Virus record (IMG/VR): IMGVR_UViG_3300021373_000986 | Coordinates: 1 to 28,750 of that record | Length of the DNA stretch: 28,750 nucleotides | Origin: a virus | Reading direction: 5' to 3' (one strand) | Shown here: piece after piece, positions 14,138-21,459 of the stretch | Layout: each line of letters opens with the position of its first letter | Numbering within the stretch: the stretch's first letter is position 1 | Translations under genes and position numbers: made by a program | The notes under the pieces: generated by a model | Databases searched by the model: none | Told to the model about the DNA's origin: nothing | What the model saw: the letters and a program-made list of their open reading frames with translations, nothing else

Positions 14138-15154
14138 TTACTTGTCAATGATTACGGTATCCATAGAGTCATCGAGCCAATTGTTGATTGCATCACGTAC
14201 TGACTTGTCACCAAATTTGGTACGATATGTATCTTTCATGAATGTAAGAACATGTCCACCCGGTTGAAAACCATTGACACCACGCTTGTTTGCATCAATC
14301 ATTACACCAGCGCCGTAGAATTGGATATCAGCAATAGTTGCAGATTTGAACTTGTTCTGATCCACTGGACGTGCATAAGGGTCACCTACGTTCCAAATTA
14401 AGAATACGTTGTCGATCCCCATTTGTTCAAACTTATCACGTGACGGGAAACAGTTGTACCATTTCAACGGATCATCGCCACAATGTTCTGGTAGATTTTT
14501 GTACAACCACCGACGGCTTTCTTTATTGTTTGGTGTGAATACATTTGCGTACCAATCTTTTGTTGCAGCATCAAACCAAAAACTATCTACTACGACTTTT
14601 ACCATTGGGATACGTTGTTCAAGTTTAGCAATTAAGTCCGAATTAAAACCTAGTCCGATTGCGCCTGCCGAATAGCCGATGAATACAACCTCATCCGCAG
14701 CAAATAGTTCTTTGCTCATTTCGGCAGCGACATTTTCGACAATCGCACGTCCTCGGAACTGTACTACTTCTCCGTTGATTTCATGTTCGTGATTTCCTTG
14801 CCAAATATCACTTGAACAGTAAGGCAAATACAGTATATTATAGCCTCTATCTTTCATATCATGCAAGATATCATTTTGTTGAAAATTTGGTCTACTTACG
14901 TTATCCGCAGTAGTAAATCTGGGTTGACTTGCTCTACGATTTTGATATTGATCGGGAGAAGTTACGACTCCGCCACCTGCAAGAACAACAGCCCAATTGT
15001 TACTACCATTATACTGTACATTGTATGTAGCCTGTGTACCATCATTACACAAAGCATCCGGGGAAGTTGTAGTTCGAATTTCAGTAGCATTAGCTTGTAC
15101 TACTGATAGAGTTGCAACAAATGCTGCGGTTAGGATAGACTTGTACATTCTCAT
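14138..15154 (-). CDS. Secreted pectin-acetylesterase/Notum-like alpha/beta hydrolase
   Basis: 338 aa from the ATG at 15154 (a longer frame to 15220 overlaps the upstream gene; AGAGGAG directly precedes 15154 and is 8 bases from a second ATG at 15148). Residues 3-22 form a signal peptide, with ANA as likely cleavage site. Family segments: LAGGG oxyanion region (59-62), YLPYCSSDIWQGN (109-121), FRGRAIVE (133-140), nucleophile elbow GYSAG with S162, then D258 (GDPYAR) and H301 (PGGHVL), completing a Ser-Asp-His triad. Four cysteines could pair in the periplasm. Family members remove acetyl or acyl groups from polysaccharides or lipidated proteins. Last gene of the operon from the promoter at 16230, so early expression is likely. 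A phage role in altering the host surface is inference. Confidence 0.85.
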   Translation of the reverse strand: MRMYKSILTAAFVATLSVVQANATEIRTTTSPDALCNDGTQATYNVQYNGSNNWAVVLAGGGVVTSPDQYQNRRASQPRFTTADNVSRPNFQQNDILHDMKDRGYNILYLPYCSSDIWQGNHEHEINGEVVQFRGRAIVENVAAEMSKELFAADEVVFIGYSAGAIGLGFNSDLIAKLEQRIPMVKVVVDSFWFDAATKDWYANVFTPNNKESRRWLYKNLPEHCGDDPLKWYNCFPSRDKFEQMGIDNVFLIWNVGDPYARPVDQNKFKSATIADIQFYGAGVMIDANKRGVNGFQPGGHVLTFMKDTYRTKFGDKSVRDAINNWLDDSMDTVIIDK

Positions 15155-15164
15155 ATCTCCTCTG

Positions 15165-15425
15165 TTAAAGTCTACGTTCAATTTCTTCAAGCTGGCGCTT
15201 GTGTTGCTCAAACCTGTCACGTATATTCACGTAATGTTCCCAAGTAGCATAGTCATACGTATCAGGTCCATTTTTGGCACATCGGTCACTGGCTTCCAAT
15301 TGAGCAAGTTTCTCACCGAATGCATACCAACCCACTATCTCCTTTGTGTCGTATTCATATACAACATAAACGGGACAATTATGTTTAAGTGCTTCTTCAA
15401 GGCTCAAAGTTTTTCCGAGGTTCAT
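15165..15425 (-). CDS. Unknown small protein (86 aa), early operon gene 4
   Basis: I do not recognise this protein. It is 86 aa, with a compact N-terminal part (CPVYVVYEYDTKEIVGWYAFG) and a helical, charged C-terminus (RDRFEQHKRQLEEIERRL) that may be a coiled coil. There is no signal peptide. Its ATG overlaps the stop of the 58-aa gene by four bases and has GGAG seven bases upstream; it ends ten bases before the hydrolase start. Confidence 0.78.
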   Translation of the reverse strand: MNLGKTLSLEEALKHNCPVYVVYEYDTKEIVGWYAFGEKLAQLEASDRCAKNGPDTYDYATWEHYVNIRDRFEQHKRQLEEIERRL

Positions 15426-15598
15426 ACTGGTGCTCCATCATATGCGTCTTCAAAATAACAATTAGCTACGAGACCTACACCCATTTGACCATATTCGGCA
15501 TCGATGATTTCATATACTTTATCAACGTCTACACCATCTTCAATAAGACCATATACACGTTCTTGTACTTCTACAACAAAATTACCCATTGCACTCAT
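15422..15598 (-). CDS. Unknown very small protein (58 aa), early operon gene 3
   Basis: 58 aa, reading MSAMGNFVVEVQERVYGLIE to CYFEDAYDGAPV. It is acidic (about 13 D/E and only two K/R) and probably a helix-rich fold; no domain recognised. Support comes from tight ATGA overlaps with both the 44-aa and the 86-aa genes, an AGAGG seven bases before the ATG, and a coding-like codon pattern. Too short for a confident family assignment. Confidence 0.72.
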   Translation of the reverse strand: MSAMGNFVVEVQERVYGLIEDGVDVDKVYEIIDAEYGQMGVGLVANCYFEDAYDGAPV

Positions 15599-15729
15599 TT
15601 TGATACCTCTTCTATTTCATAAGTTACTTTATCTACTTTTTGCCCTGCTAAAAATGCTAATGCATCTTCTTTTCGGGAACAGATAGCGACTGTATCGCCG
15701 CTACCTTTAACTTTTACAATGTATAACAT
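15595..15729 (-). CDS. Unknown very small protein (44 aa), early operon gene 2
   Basis: 44 aa, reading MLYIVKVKGSGDTVAICSRK followed by a helix (EDALAFLAG) and KVDKVTYEIEEVSK. The beta-turn-beta-helix-beta pattern suggests a small folded domain, not noise. The start shares its A with the stop of the 147-aa gene (TAATG) and the stop overlaps the 58-aa gene start (ATGA). No domain recognised. Confidence 0.7.
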   Translation of the reverse strand: MLYIVKVKGSGDTVAICSRKEDALAFLAGQKVDKVTYEIEEVSK

Positions 15730-16172
15730 TAAGCAGCCGCCTTTAATTCTTCACGATAGTTATAAGGACGATCCCAACGACCCACATTGATATCAATGTA
15801 GAAGTCATGATCAAAGTAGTCAATCATTGCGTCACTATTATTGTAGTAACCTGTAGACATAATAGCAGCAAGCAAGTCACCGTAGAAACGCTTAATGACA
15901 GGATCAGTAGCATGTTCTTCACAGTAATACTGATTTACTTGAATGTAAGAACCAACAGGACGAGACTGTTCACCACGCATACGTGCGTATTCATCGTTAT
16001 GCAACTGAGCATCGCCGATGAAGTCTAGCGGACCACCAAAGATGTTGACAACAAGAGTCGAATGATTGTTAACACCGACAGTCACTTCACGACCTGTAAA
16101 GCCATATGCTTTAGCAACTTTCTTAACGTTAACAGCAATTTCTTTTTTACGTTCTTGAGACATATAAGCCAT
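15729..16172 (-). CDS. Conserved phage/plasmid protein of unknown function (147 aa), early operon gene 1
   Basis: 147 aa. The N-terminus AYMSQERKKEIAVNVKKV, the central NNHSTLVVNIFGGPLDFI and the C-terminal DYFDHDFYIDINVGRWDRPY match, from memory, a widespread family of uncharacterised phage and plasmid proteins with the same start (YM.QE.K), HST motif and NIG.W..PY end. Function is not established. It is the first gene after early promoter copy 3, with AGAGGA seven bases before the ATG, so it should be among the most strongly made early products. No catalytic or membrane motif is visible. Confidence 0.85.
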   Translation of the reverse strand: MAYMSQERKKEIAVNVKKVAKAYGFTGREVTVGVNNHSTLVVNIFGGPLDFIGDAQLHNDEYARMRGEQSRPVGSYIQVNQYYCEEHATDPVIKRFYGDLLAAIMSTGYYNNSDAMIDYFDHDFYIDINVGRWDRPYNYREELKAAA

Positions 16173-16230
16173 TGAGTAGTCCTCTCTCTTGATTACATAA
16201 TTAATATAGCATGATTCGTGAGATTGTCAA
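16173..16230 (-). promoter_or_regulatory. Early promoter copy 3 (five-gene operon)
   Basis: Minus strand TTGACA (16230-16225), 16-base spacer containing CACGAATCATGC, TATATT (16208-16203), leader GTAATCAAGAGAGAGGA. The -35 box begins five bases after the stop of the 60-aa gene. Confidence 0.9.
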
Positions 16231-16235
16231 CCTTT

Positions 16236-16418
16236 TTAATCAAAAAAGTTTCCTTCAACCCAAACATATGTGTCAGAGCCTTGTTCAAACCACATACCAT
16301 CCTTGCTCTCTGGATTACCCCAAAGAAGTTCTTTGTTGGCTGTTTCCATAAGTTCAAGTCCGGTTTCTGCTTTAGCAGTGAAAATCGAACCGTATGCTTT
16401 AAACGTGAAGTAAGTCAT
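16236..16418 (-). CDS. Unknown small early protein (60 aa)
   Basis: 60 aa, reading MTYFTFKAYGSIFTAKAETG at the start and MWFEQGSDTYVWVEGNFFD at the end, rich in aromatic residues and probably a small beta/alpha fold. No domain recognised. The ATG is four bases after AGGAGAG in a copy of the early promoter cassette, and the gene is tightly bounded by promoter copies 3 and 4, which argues strongly that it is expressed. Confidence 0.82.
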   Translation of the reverse strand: MTYFTFKAYGSIFTAKAETGLELMETANKELLWGNPESKDGMWFEQGSDTYVWVEGNFFD

Positions 16419-16469
16419 TTGTCTCTCCTGATTACTTAATTAATATAGCATGATTCGCTGATTTGTCAA
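16419..16469 (-). promoter_or_regulatory. Early promoter copy 4 (60-aa gene)
   Basis: Minus strand TTGACA (16469-16464), 16-base spacer AATCAGCGAATCATGC, TATATT (16447-16442), then AATTAAGTAATCAGGAGAG to the ATG. It is nearly identical to copy 5 from the -35 to the leader. Confidence 0.9.
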
Positions 16470-16474
16470 GTTCT

Positions 16475-16924
16475 TTATGCTACTTTCTTTTCGTAAACTG
16501 CTTCACCATTTGAGAACACACCAAGACGGTTCATTTCACCAAAGTTTGCGTGAAACTTTTTAGAAATTTTCTTAACCCACGATTCTGCTAGTGGGTTTTC
16601 GTTGCCGTAGTAATCTTCTTTCGCAACAATCCAAACCGCAGCACAACCACAGTATTCACTGACGCCAAAGTAAGCAAGTTGATTTTCAGCAATTGCTAGG
16701 TCTTCACGACCAACCCATTCTTCACAGTCTTCCATAGATGGGAAAAGTTCTTTAACTTTCTCTACCATCCATTCTTTGAAATAGTTCCAATCATCTTCTG
16801 CTTGGAATTCACAGTAGTTGTCATAGTCAACACAATCGTTTTCATCATCCCAACCGTGACCATGTTCTGTAACATCATAGTAAGCAACGATTGCGTCACG
16901 TGGTGTAGAAACTGAACGACCCAT
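16475..16924 (-). CDS. Conserved phage protein of unknown function (149 aa)
   Basis: 149 aa. The N-terminus MGRSVSTPRDAIVAYYDVTE, a strongly acidic and aromatic middle (HGWDDENDCVDYDNYCEF), LFPSMEDCEEWVGRED and EYCGCAAVWIVAK form a pattern that, from memory, recurs in uncharacterised phage proteins (MGRSVSTP at the start, FPS, W.GRE, EYCG.). No function is established. It is the first gene of the early island, directly behind promoter copy 5 with AGAGGA seven bases before the ATG, and is followed five bases later by promoter copy 4. Several cysteines (about residues 32, 38, 69, 92, 94) could bind metal but do not form a known motif. Confidence 0.87.
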   Translation of the reverse strand: MGRSVSTPRDAIVAYYDVTEHGHGWDDENDCVDYDNYCEFQAEDDWNYFKEWMVEKVKELFPSMEDCEEWVGREDLAIAENQLAYFGVSEYCGCAAVWIVAKEDYYGNENPLAESWVKKISKKFHANFGEMNRLGVFSNGEAVYEKKVA

Positions 16925-16981
16925 AAGAACTTCCTCTCTCTGATTACTTAATTAATATAGCATGATTCGCTGATTTGTCAA
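16925..16981 (-). promoter_or_regulatory. Early promoter copy 5 (149-aa gene)
   Basis: Minus strand TTGACA (16981-16976), 16-base spacer AATCAGCGAATCATGC, TATATT (16959-16954), leader GTAATCAGAGAGAGGA. The -35 box lies directly beside the A/T tract of the preceding terminator, so the early island is insulated from the late block. Confidence 0.9.
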
Positions 16982-17011
16982 CAAAAAAAGAGCGCCGAAG
17001 CGCCCTTTTTT
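16982..17011 (-). terminator. Intrinsic terminator ending the late block
   Basis: Minus strand GGGCGC-TTCG-GCGCTC (17005-16990) followed by seven T. It has the stable C(UUCG)G loop, is flanked by A and T runs so could work in both directions, and sits about 25 bases after the 480-aa gene. Confidence 0.92.
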
Positions 17012-17031
17012 AATTTTTATTTTTATTTTGA

Positions 17032-18474
17032 TTAGTCTAAGATATCAAATTTTGAGAATGCTTCTGCTAACATGTCATCGAATTTTTCTTCGACTGTCTT
17101 TGTTTCGTGTACATCTTCTGTTTGTGTCTTTGACATTTTAAGAAGCATACCAGCTAGTGCAACCTTTTCTTTATTAAGACCTTTAGCATTAGTTCTGATT
17201 TCTTCACCGAAGTCACGTAGGAAGTTTGATAGTTCTGCCGCTCTATCATGACCTTTGTTCTTACGTTTCTTGTCATCAATCGTATCTACATCCACACGGT
17301 CTGCTAAATCATCAAATTGTAGAGACATCATGTCGATTTTTTGTTGCTGTGCTTGTGCTGCATTTGTAGGTTTAGCATACTGTCGTTTAATGCTATCGAA
17401 ATTAAAACCGTCACCCTTTGTTGGGAATGAAATTTTGTTTTTCTTTTCGCCTGTCTTTTTGTCAACTGCTGTGATGATTTCTTTGACACGTGCTACTTGG
17501 TTCGCACGATTGTTTTCCATTTCTTCTTCATTTACACGATGAACAAGTGGTAGAATATCTTTTAGTGATTCTTCAAACGTTGTTTTAGTAAATTTCGATA
17601 CATAGTCATTTACTGTATCTTCTGAGATTTCTACATCATCTGAGTTTTCATTCAATGCCATTGACTCAACGAATGCAGTATAACCTTTAGCACCTTGAAT
17701 ACGCTTGATTGACTCTTTGATTGAATCCATCTTTTGTTTTACATTAGCAACGATTGAACGATTGTTTTCGTTTACAAGACCTTGCTTGTTTACAACGTTC
17801 ATGAATTCTTTTAGTTTTGATAGATTTGACGAATGCTCAACAATCGCTTCGCCAACCATATCACTTGGTACGCCACCGTTAGCAACGTGTCTAGCCATTG
17901 CTCTTGCGCCGTTCAAATGTTTAAACGGATACTTGAAACGTTCACCATCAGCGTTTTCAATAAAGATAGCTGAAATATTACGTGAACGTGAGCCACGGCT
18001 TTCTTCATTTACTGGGTTACGATGCTTTACGATAATTCTTGCGTTTTCTAGTGTTTGGCGACTTGTGCGTGATGATCCTTCTAGTGGTGAGATACCTTCA
18101 TTGAATACGTCACTCATAGCCTGCTCCTTGTTTTGTTCTATTTTGAAAGCATAGTTCTTTGGTTCAATATGCTTACCGAATGATTTTGTGTTAAAGTCTA
18201 GTAGATTACTACGTGCTGTGTCTTTCAGCATATCTACAAGTTTCTTAACTTGAGGGTTGTCTAAATCAGTACGCTCACCCAAGTCAACATTTAAGTCATG
18301 TGATTCTTCATCGATGAATACCATAAGGTTTGGCATTTCTACGAAAAAGTAACGTGCTTTCTGAGGGTCAGCCACGCTTTTTCCTTGTGATGAATCGAAC
18401 ATCTTTGTTTGTAGACCAAGACCCTGAATAATCTTCATTGTCTTTTCTGCTATTCTGTCAATATTTACAGCCAT
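17032..18474 (-). CDS. Unknown protein in late block (480 aa), possible virion or assembly protein
   Basis: 480 aa, rich in charged and polar residues, mostly helical by appearance, with no signal peptide or membrane segment. I recognise no domain. An N-terminal folded part (ARYFFVEMPNLMVFIDEESH at about 40-59) is followed by long helical stretches, and the tail (KFDDMLAEAFSKFDIL) is acidic/amphipathic. It follows gp17 in the same direction, has its own late-type promoter motif overlapping the gp17 stop, ACGGAG before the ATG, and is closed by a strong terminator. Late expression and size suggest a structural, core or assembly role. Similar long proteins adjacent to terminase occur in marine T4-like phages, from memory. 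Confidence 0.8.
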   Translation of the reverse strand: MAVNIDRIAEKTMKIIQGLGLQTKMFDSSQGKSVADPQKARYFFVEMPNLMVFIDEESHDLNVDLGERTDLDNPQVKKLVDMLKDTARSNLLDFNTKSFGKHIEPKNYAFKIEQNKEQAMSDVFNEGISPLEGSSRTSRQTLENARIIVKHRNPVNEESRGSRSRNISAIFIENADGERFKYPFKHLNGARAMARHVANGGVPSDMVGEAIVEHSSNLSKLKEFMNVVNKQGLVNENNRSIVANVKQKMDSIKESIKRIQGAKGYTAFVESMALNENSDDVEISEDTVNDYVSKFTKTTFEESLKDILPLVHRVNEEEMENNRANQVARVKEIITAVDKKTGEKKNKISFPTKGDGFNFDSIKRQYAKPTNAAQAQQQKIDMMSLQFDDLADRVDVDTIDDKKRKNKGHDRAAELSNFLRDFGEEIRTNAKGLNKEKVALAGMLLKMSKTQTEDVHETKTVEEKFDDMLAEAFSKFDILD

Positions 18475-18492
18475 ATTAATCTCCGTATAGAT

Positions 18493-18501
18493 GTATTTAT
18501 C
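18493..18501 (-). promoter_or_regulatory. T4-like late promoter motif (480-aa gene)
   Basis: GATAAATAC on the minus strand, overlapping the TGA stop of the terminase gene, 18 bases before the ATG at 18474. T4 late promoters carry TATAAATA as their only element, recognised by the phage late sigma factor. Confidence 0.75.
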
Positions 18502-20059
18502 AAAATACTACAGGAAGCGGTTCGTCATCGTAACCTTCATCACTATCCAAACTTTCGCCTAGTAATTGCTCATACTGTTCATCAAATCGTGTGATGACTT
18601 GTATCTGTCTAACACATAATAACGTTGCTGAAACTAAGTCATCTGTCTCTCCTAGTTTCGCTTCGTATGATTTGCCGCTTGCTACGAATGTCTTTAACTC
18701 TCGTATCAAGTTTTTAGATAGAGGTGTCATCTTATCACTTTCCATCCATGCTTTCATCTTCATACATGCTGTAATCTTTGTCTTGTATGTCGTTGTAAAT
18801 CCTTTACGAATAGCACGTTGTACACCACGTTTTTTGGGTTCGTGTAGAAACTCTCCTGGGAATTTGTCTTCATCCATTTCATCAATAACGATAAGAGCCG
18901 CTTCGCCCAATGAATTGTTTTCTACTGACCAGTATAGCTCAGGTTGATTGTCTCCTAGCTCACGTAGCTCTGTATAGATTATTGTAAGTATATCGTGTAG
19001 CGTTCTGACTTGTCCACGAATATCTGTCTTATTGTGTTGCCACTCTGCAACTTGATTCATTTCTGGTAGAGACCAAACTTCGATTGCTGCATTGTCTCCG
19101 CCAGTACCCATAGCAGGATCAAGTCCTACAACATACGTGTTACCTTTTTTAATGCTATCATACCAACGTATTTGTCCTGTACGATGTTTAGGTTCGACGC
19201 CCTTGTATTGAGAAAGTTTGATACTATCAACAAGCGTTTCATCGAATGCAATAAATTCACAATTATGCTCACGTCTAAATCGTTCTTCGCCAACACGACC
19301 TTTTTCTTCTGCTGCCCATACATCATCACGGTCTGGATGCTGTGACCACACAGCCATATAAGGTTTGAAGCCATTGACACCTACTTCTGTTTCGTTGCCA
19401 TATGCATCAATACGTTTGTTAGCACCTTGCCAAATAAGAGCAAACTGGTCATCATCTAAGTTAGGTGTTGATGTGATAATTGCTTTACCACCTGTTGCAA
19501 GCGTAGGAGAGATAGAAGTCCAGAACTCTTTCGCAATCGTAGGTCGCACGAATGCAAATTCGTCTGCATATAGTAGTGAGATAGAAAGACCACGACCTGT
19601 GTTTTCTGTTGTCGCTTGTGCGATAATACGAGAACCGTTATCAAACTCTATCGATCCTTTGTTGTATGATACGACACCACATCGAATATGGTCAGGACAC
19701 ATTTCATATGCATATCTGATACGGTGCATAATCTCTTGCGCACCTGAATATTTGTGAGCCGCAATAAGGATAGTTTGGTCAGGAACAAACATACCATACC
19801 AAAGAAGATATCCGGCAGCCGTTGTAGATTTACCCATCTGACGACCAAGCATTGAAATCGAATAACGATAATTATGATACGAATTCACAAGTTCATCTTG
19901 GTATGAATACGCTTTGTATATCATACTACCCTTAGTAGGGTGTTGAATAGTAAAGTAAGTGTTTAAGAAATAATACGGATCAAAACACTTACTAAATTCA
20001 AGTAGTTGACTATCCGTATATTCTGTTTTTGCATATGCTCGTTTTGTTAAGTCTGCCAT
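18500..20059 (-). CDS. 17: Terminase large subunit gp17
   Basis: 519 aa (T4 gp17 is 610). The ATPase domain has Walker A GRQMGKST (72-79), Walker B LLYADE (162-167) and coupling motif TSTP (196-199). The RNase H-like nuclease domain has D314 (GLDPAMGTG), E380 (SVENNS) and D473/D474 (TDDLVSA). The protein cuts concatemeric DNA and powers its packaging at the portal. The shorter length comes mainly from the N-terminus. Transcription probably starts at the late motif near 20094. The next gene's late motif overlaps this stop codon. Confidence 0.97.
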   Translation of the reverse strand: MADLTKRAYAKTEYTDSQLLEFSKCFDPYYFLNTYFTIQHPTKGSMIYKAYSYQDELVNSYHNYRYSISMLGRQMGKSTTAAGYLLWYGMFVPDQTILIAAHKYSGAQEIMHRIRYAYEMCPDHIRCGVVSYNKGSIEFDNGSRIIAQATTENTGRGLSISLLYADEFAFVRPTIAKEFWTSISPTLATGGKAIITSTPNLDDDQFALIWQGANKRIDAYGNETEVGVNGFKPYMAVWSQHPDRDDVWAAEEKGRVGEERFRREHNCEFIAFDETLVDSIKLSQYKGVEPKHRTGQIRWYDSIKKGNTYVVGLDPAMGTGGDNAAIEVWSLPEMNQVAEWQHNKTDIRGQVRTLHDILTIIYTELRELGDNQPELYWSVENNSLGEAALIVIDEMDEDKFPGEFLHEPKKRGVQRAIRKGFTTTYKTKITACMKMKAWMESDKMTPLSKNLIRELKTFVASGKSYEAKLGETDDLVSATLLCVRQIQVITRFDEQYEQLLGESLDSDEGYDDEPLPVVF

Positions 20060-20085
20060 AAGTTATATACTCAGTTAATTTATAA

Positions 20086-20094
20086 GTATTTATC
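20086..20094 (-). promoter_or_regulatory. T4-like late promoter motif (terminase gp17)
   Basis: GATAAATAC on the minus strand, 26 bases before the gp17 ATG at 20059 and just after a terminator hairpin. Confidence 0.75.
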
Positions 20095-20096
20095 AG

Positions 20097-20127
20097 ATAA
20101 AAAAAGCGACCCGAAGGTCGCTTTTTA
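20097..20127 (-). terminator. Intrinsic terminator after the 231-aa gene
   Basis: Minus strand GCGACC-TTCG-GGTCGC (20121-20106), a perfect 6-bp stem with a UUCG loop, followed by seven T. It separates the upstream tail/packaging operon from gp17. Confidence 0.92.
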
Positions 20128-20149
20128 GGGCCTGCTCTGTTGGTGAGCG

Positions 20150-20845
20150 TTATTGTTTATCAAGCACATTCATAATACGAATGATACCTTGGTCTAGATA
20201 TTTAATAGAGCGTTCACGGACATCTGTGTCCATTGCTTCTTCATAACCATCTTCGTCTGATAATGCTTCTAGTTCATTCGATAGTTTTTTAAACGCATTC
20301 ATACGTAATGCATCACGTTCACTGTTTCCTGCTTTTTCAGCCGCATCTTCAAAATCATTTAAAATATATTGGATCATGTTTTGAACTTGTGCGTTACCGC
20401 CTCGTGTGAACATACCAAAATCTTTTACCTGATCGCTGAATGATTCATCAACTAGACCGAACTCTGCTGCGTCTGCCATTAGAGCATCATAGATTTCATC
20501 TTCATTAACTGAATATTCTAGTGGGTTATCACCGTTGCTTGGACGCAGTGTTTTCTTTTGACGTGAAATTGAATCTGCTGTCTTTTTTGAAAAGTCATCT
20601 AAGTCCAGTTTATCGTTTGCAGGAGTTGCTTCGTATTCTGTTTCTTCTACTGCTTCGCCGCAGCCACATGGTGAAGCACCGCAACCACAGTCTGCTTCTG
20701 GTGCAGCAGGTGCTACTTGTGGCATACCTTGACCTGCTAGTGCTAGAAGTCTTACGATTTCGTCTGGGTACTCTGAGCTAGTATTTGTTGTTGTGATAGA
20801 CTTACCGTTGTCTTCTGTTGTTGTTAGATTGTAATGTTTTTTCAT
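20150..20845 (-). CDS. Unknown late-block protein with CGCG cysteine cluster (231 aa)
   Basis: 231 aa. An N-terminal polar region with SSEYPDEIVRLLALAGQ (23-39) leads to an Ala/Pro stretch and the cluster DCGCGASPCGCGE (52-64; C53, C55, C60, C62), then a long acidic helical region. No enzyme motif is visible. The four cysteines could bind a metal ion, but the short spacing is not a known finger. It overlaps the 193-aa gene by four bases and ends before a terminator. From memory, proteins with a similar N-terminal helix occur beside the terminase genes in marine T4-like phages. A virion core or scaffold role is possible, not shown. Confidence 0.8.
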   Translation of the reverse strand: MKKHYNLTTTEDNGKSITTTNTSSEYPDEIVRLLALAGQGMPQVAPAAPEADCGCGASPCGCGEAVEETEYEATPANDKLDLDDFSKKTADSISRQKKTLRPSNGDNPLEYSVNEDEIYDALMADAAEFGLVDESFSDQVKDFGMFTRGGNAQVQNMIQYILNDFEDAAEKAGNSERDALRMNAFKKLSNELEALSDEDGYEEAMDTDVRERSIKYLDQGIIRIMNVLDKQ

Positions 20846-21423
20846 TTTTCATCTCCTGAGATAACTGAATCGCTTGCTGCGTCTTCTGTTGTCATCACAT
20901 CACCTGCTTTGTCACGCTTTGGCTTTGGAGATAGTGCATTTTCTACTTCTGCTTTGTCGTGGTCATCACGCTTAGACAGTGACTTCAAGAAATTATCAAC
21001 GAATGAACGACCATAGTGTTCACCATTGTCTGATGTATCATCATATTCTGAGTCTAGTAGTGCTTTCTTATCGCCTTCTTCTGCTGGTTCCTCTGTTGGC
21101 TCCCAACCTTCAGGATGAACTGCGATATGAGTAATGTTCATTTCTAGCAAGTCTGATAGTTGCTGTCTTAAAATATCTGCTGACATTGGGTAGCCAGTCA
21201 TAATATCTATTTTTGAAACTTTTGTGTTTGTTACCTCTTCTGAGAAGAATAGAGGATTTTTCGTAATAGGTGTAGTTGAAACACGTGAGATTGTTCTTAG
21301 GTCATATTTGCCTAAGAAACGTTCAATACGATCTACGTCACCTTCTTCTAGGTCCGACGCAAAACGTAGAGTCATTTTGTGTTCATTTGTTGATTCTGTC
21401 AAGTATTCTTTAAAACTTTTCAT
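20842..21423 (-). CDS. Unknown protein with capsid-targeting-like N-terminus (193 aa)
   Basis: 193 aa. The N-terminus MKSFKEYLTES closely resembles the T4 capsid-targeting sequence (MKTYQEFIAEA) that delivers internal proteins into the prohead; LTE-S fits the (L/I)-x-E cut site of prohead protease gp21. Residues 16-105 look like a folded alpha/beta domain (MTLRFASDLEEGDVDRIERF at 17-36, HIAVHPEGWEP near 98), and the tail is disordered, acidic and serine-rich. Function unknown. The gene begins with its own late motif, 28 bases upstream, and GGAG 11 bases before the ATG. If the N-terminus is a targeting signal, the protein would be packaged in the head and possibly injected with DNA. Confidence 0.83.
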   Translation of the reverse strand: MKSFKEYLTESTNEHKMTLRFASDLEEGDVDRIERFLGKYDLRTISRVSTTPITKNPLFFSEEVTNTKVSKIDIMTGYPMSADILRQQLSDLLEMNITHIAVHPEGWEPTEEPAEEGDKKALLDSEYDDTSDNGEHYGRSFVDNFLKSLSKRDDHDKAEVENALSPKPKRDKAGDVMTTEDAASDSVISGDEK

Positions 21424-21450
21424 TGGTGCGCTCCAATATAATATCTATTC

Positions 21451-21459
21451 TTATTTATC
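21451..21459 (-). promoter_or_regulatory. T4-like late promoter motif (193-aa gene)
   Basis: GATAAATAA on the minus strand, embedded in the last codons and stop of the gp16-like gene (Asp-Lys-stop), 28 bases before the ATG at 21423. Confidence 0.65.

Noticed and set aside
15154-15220. Longer N-terminus of the secreted hydrolase (start at 15220)
   Set aside because: It would overlap the 86-aa gene by more than 50 bases and would bury the signal peptide; AGAGGAG stands directly before 15154.
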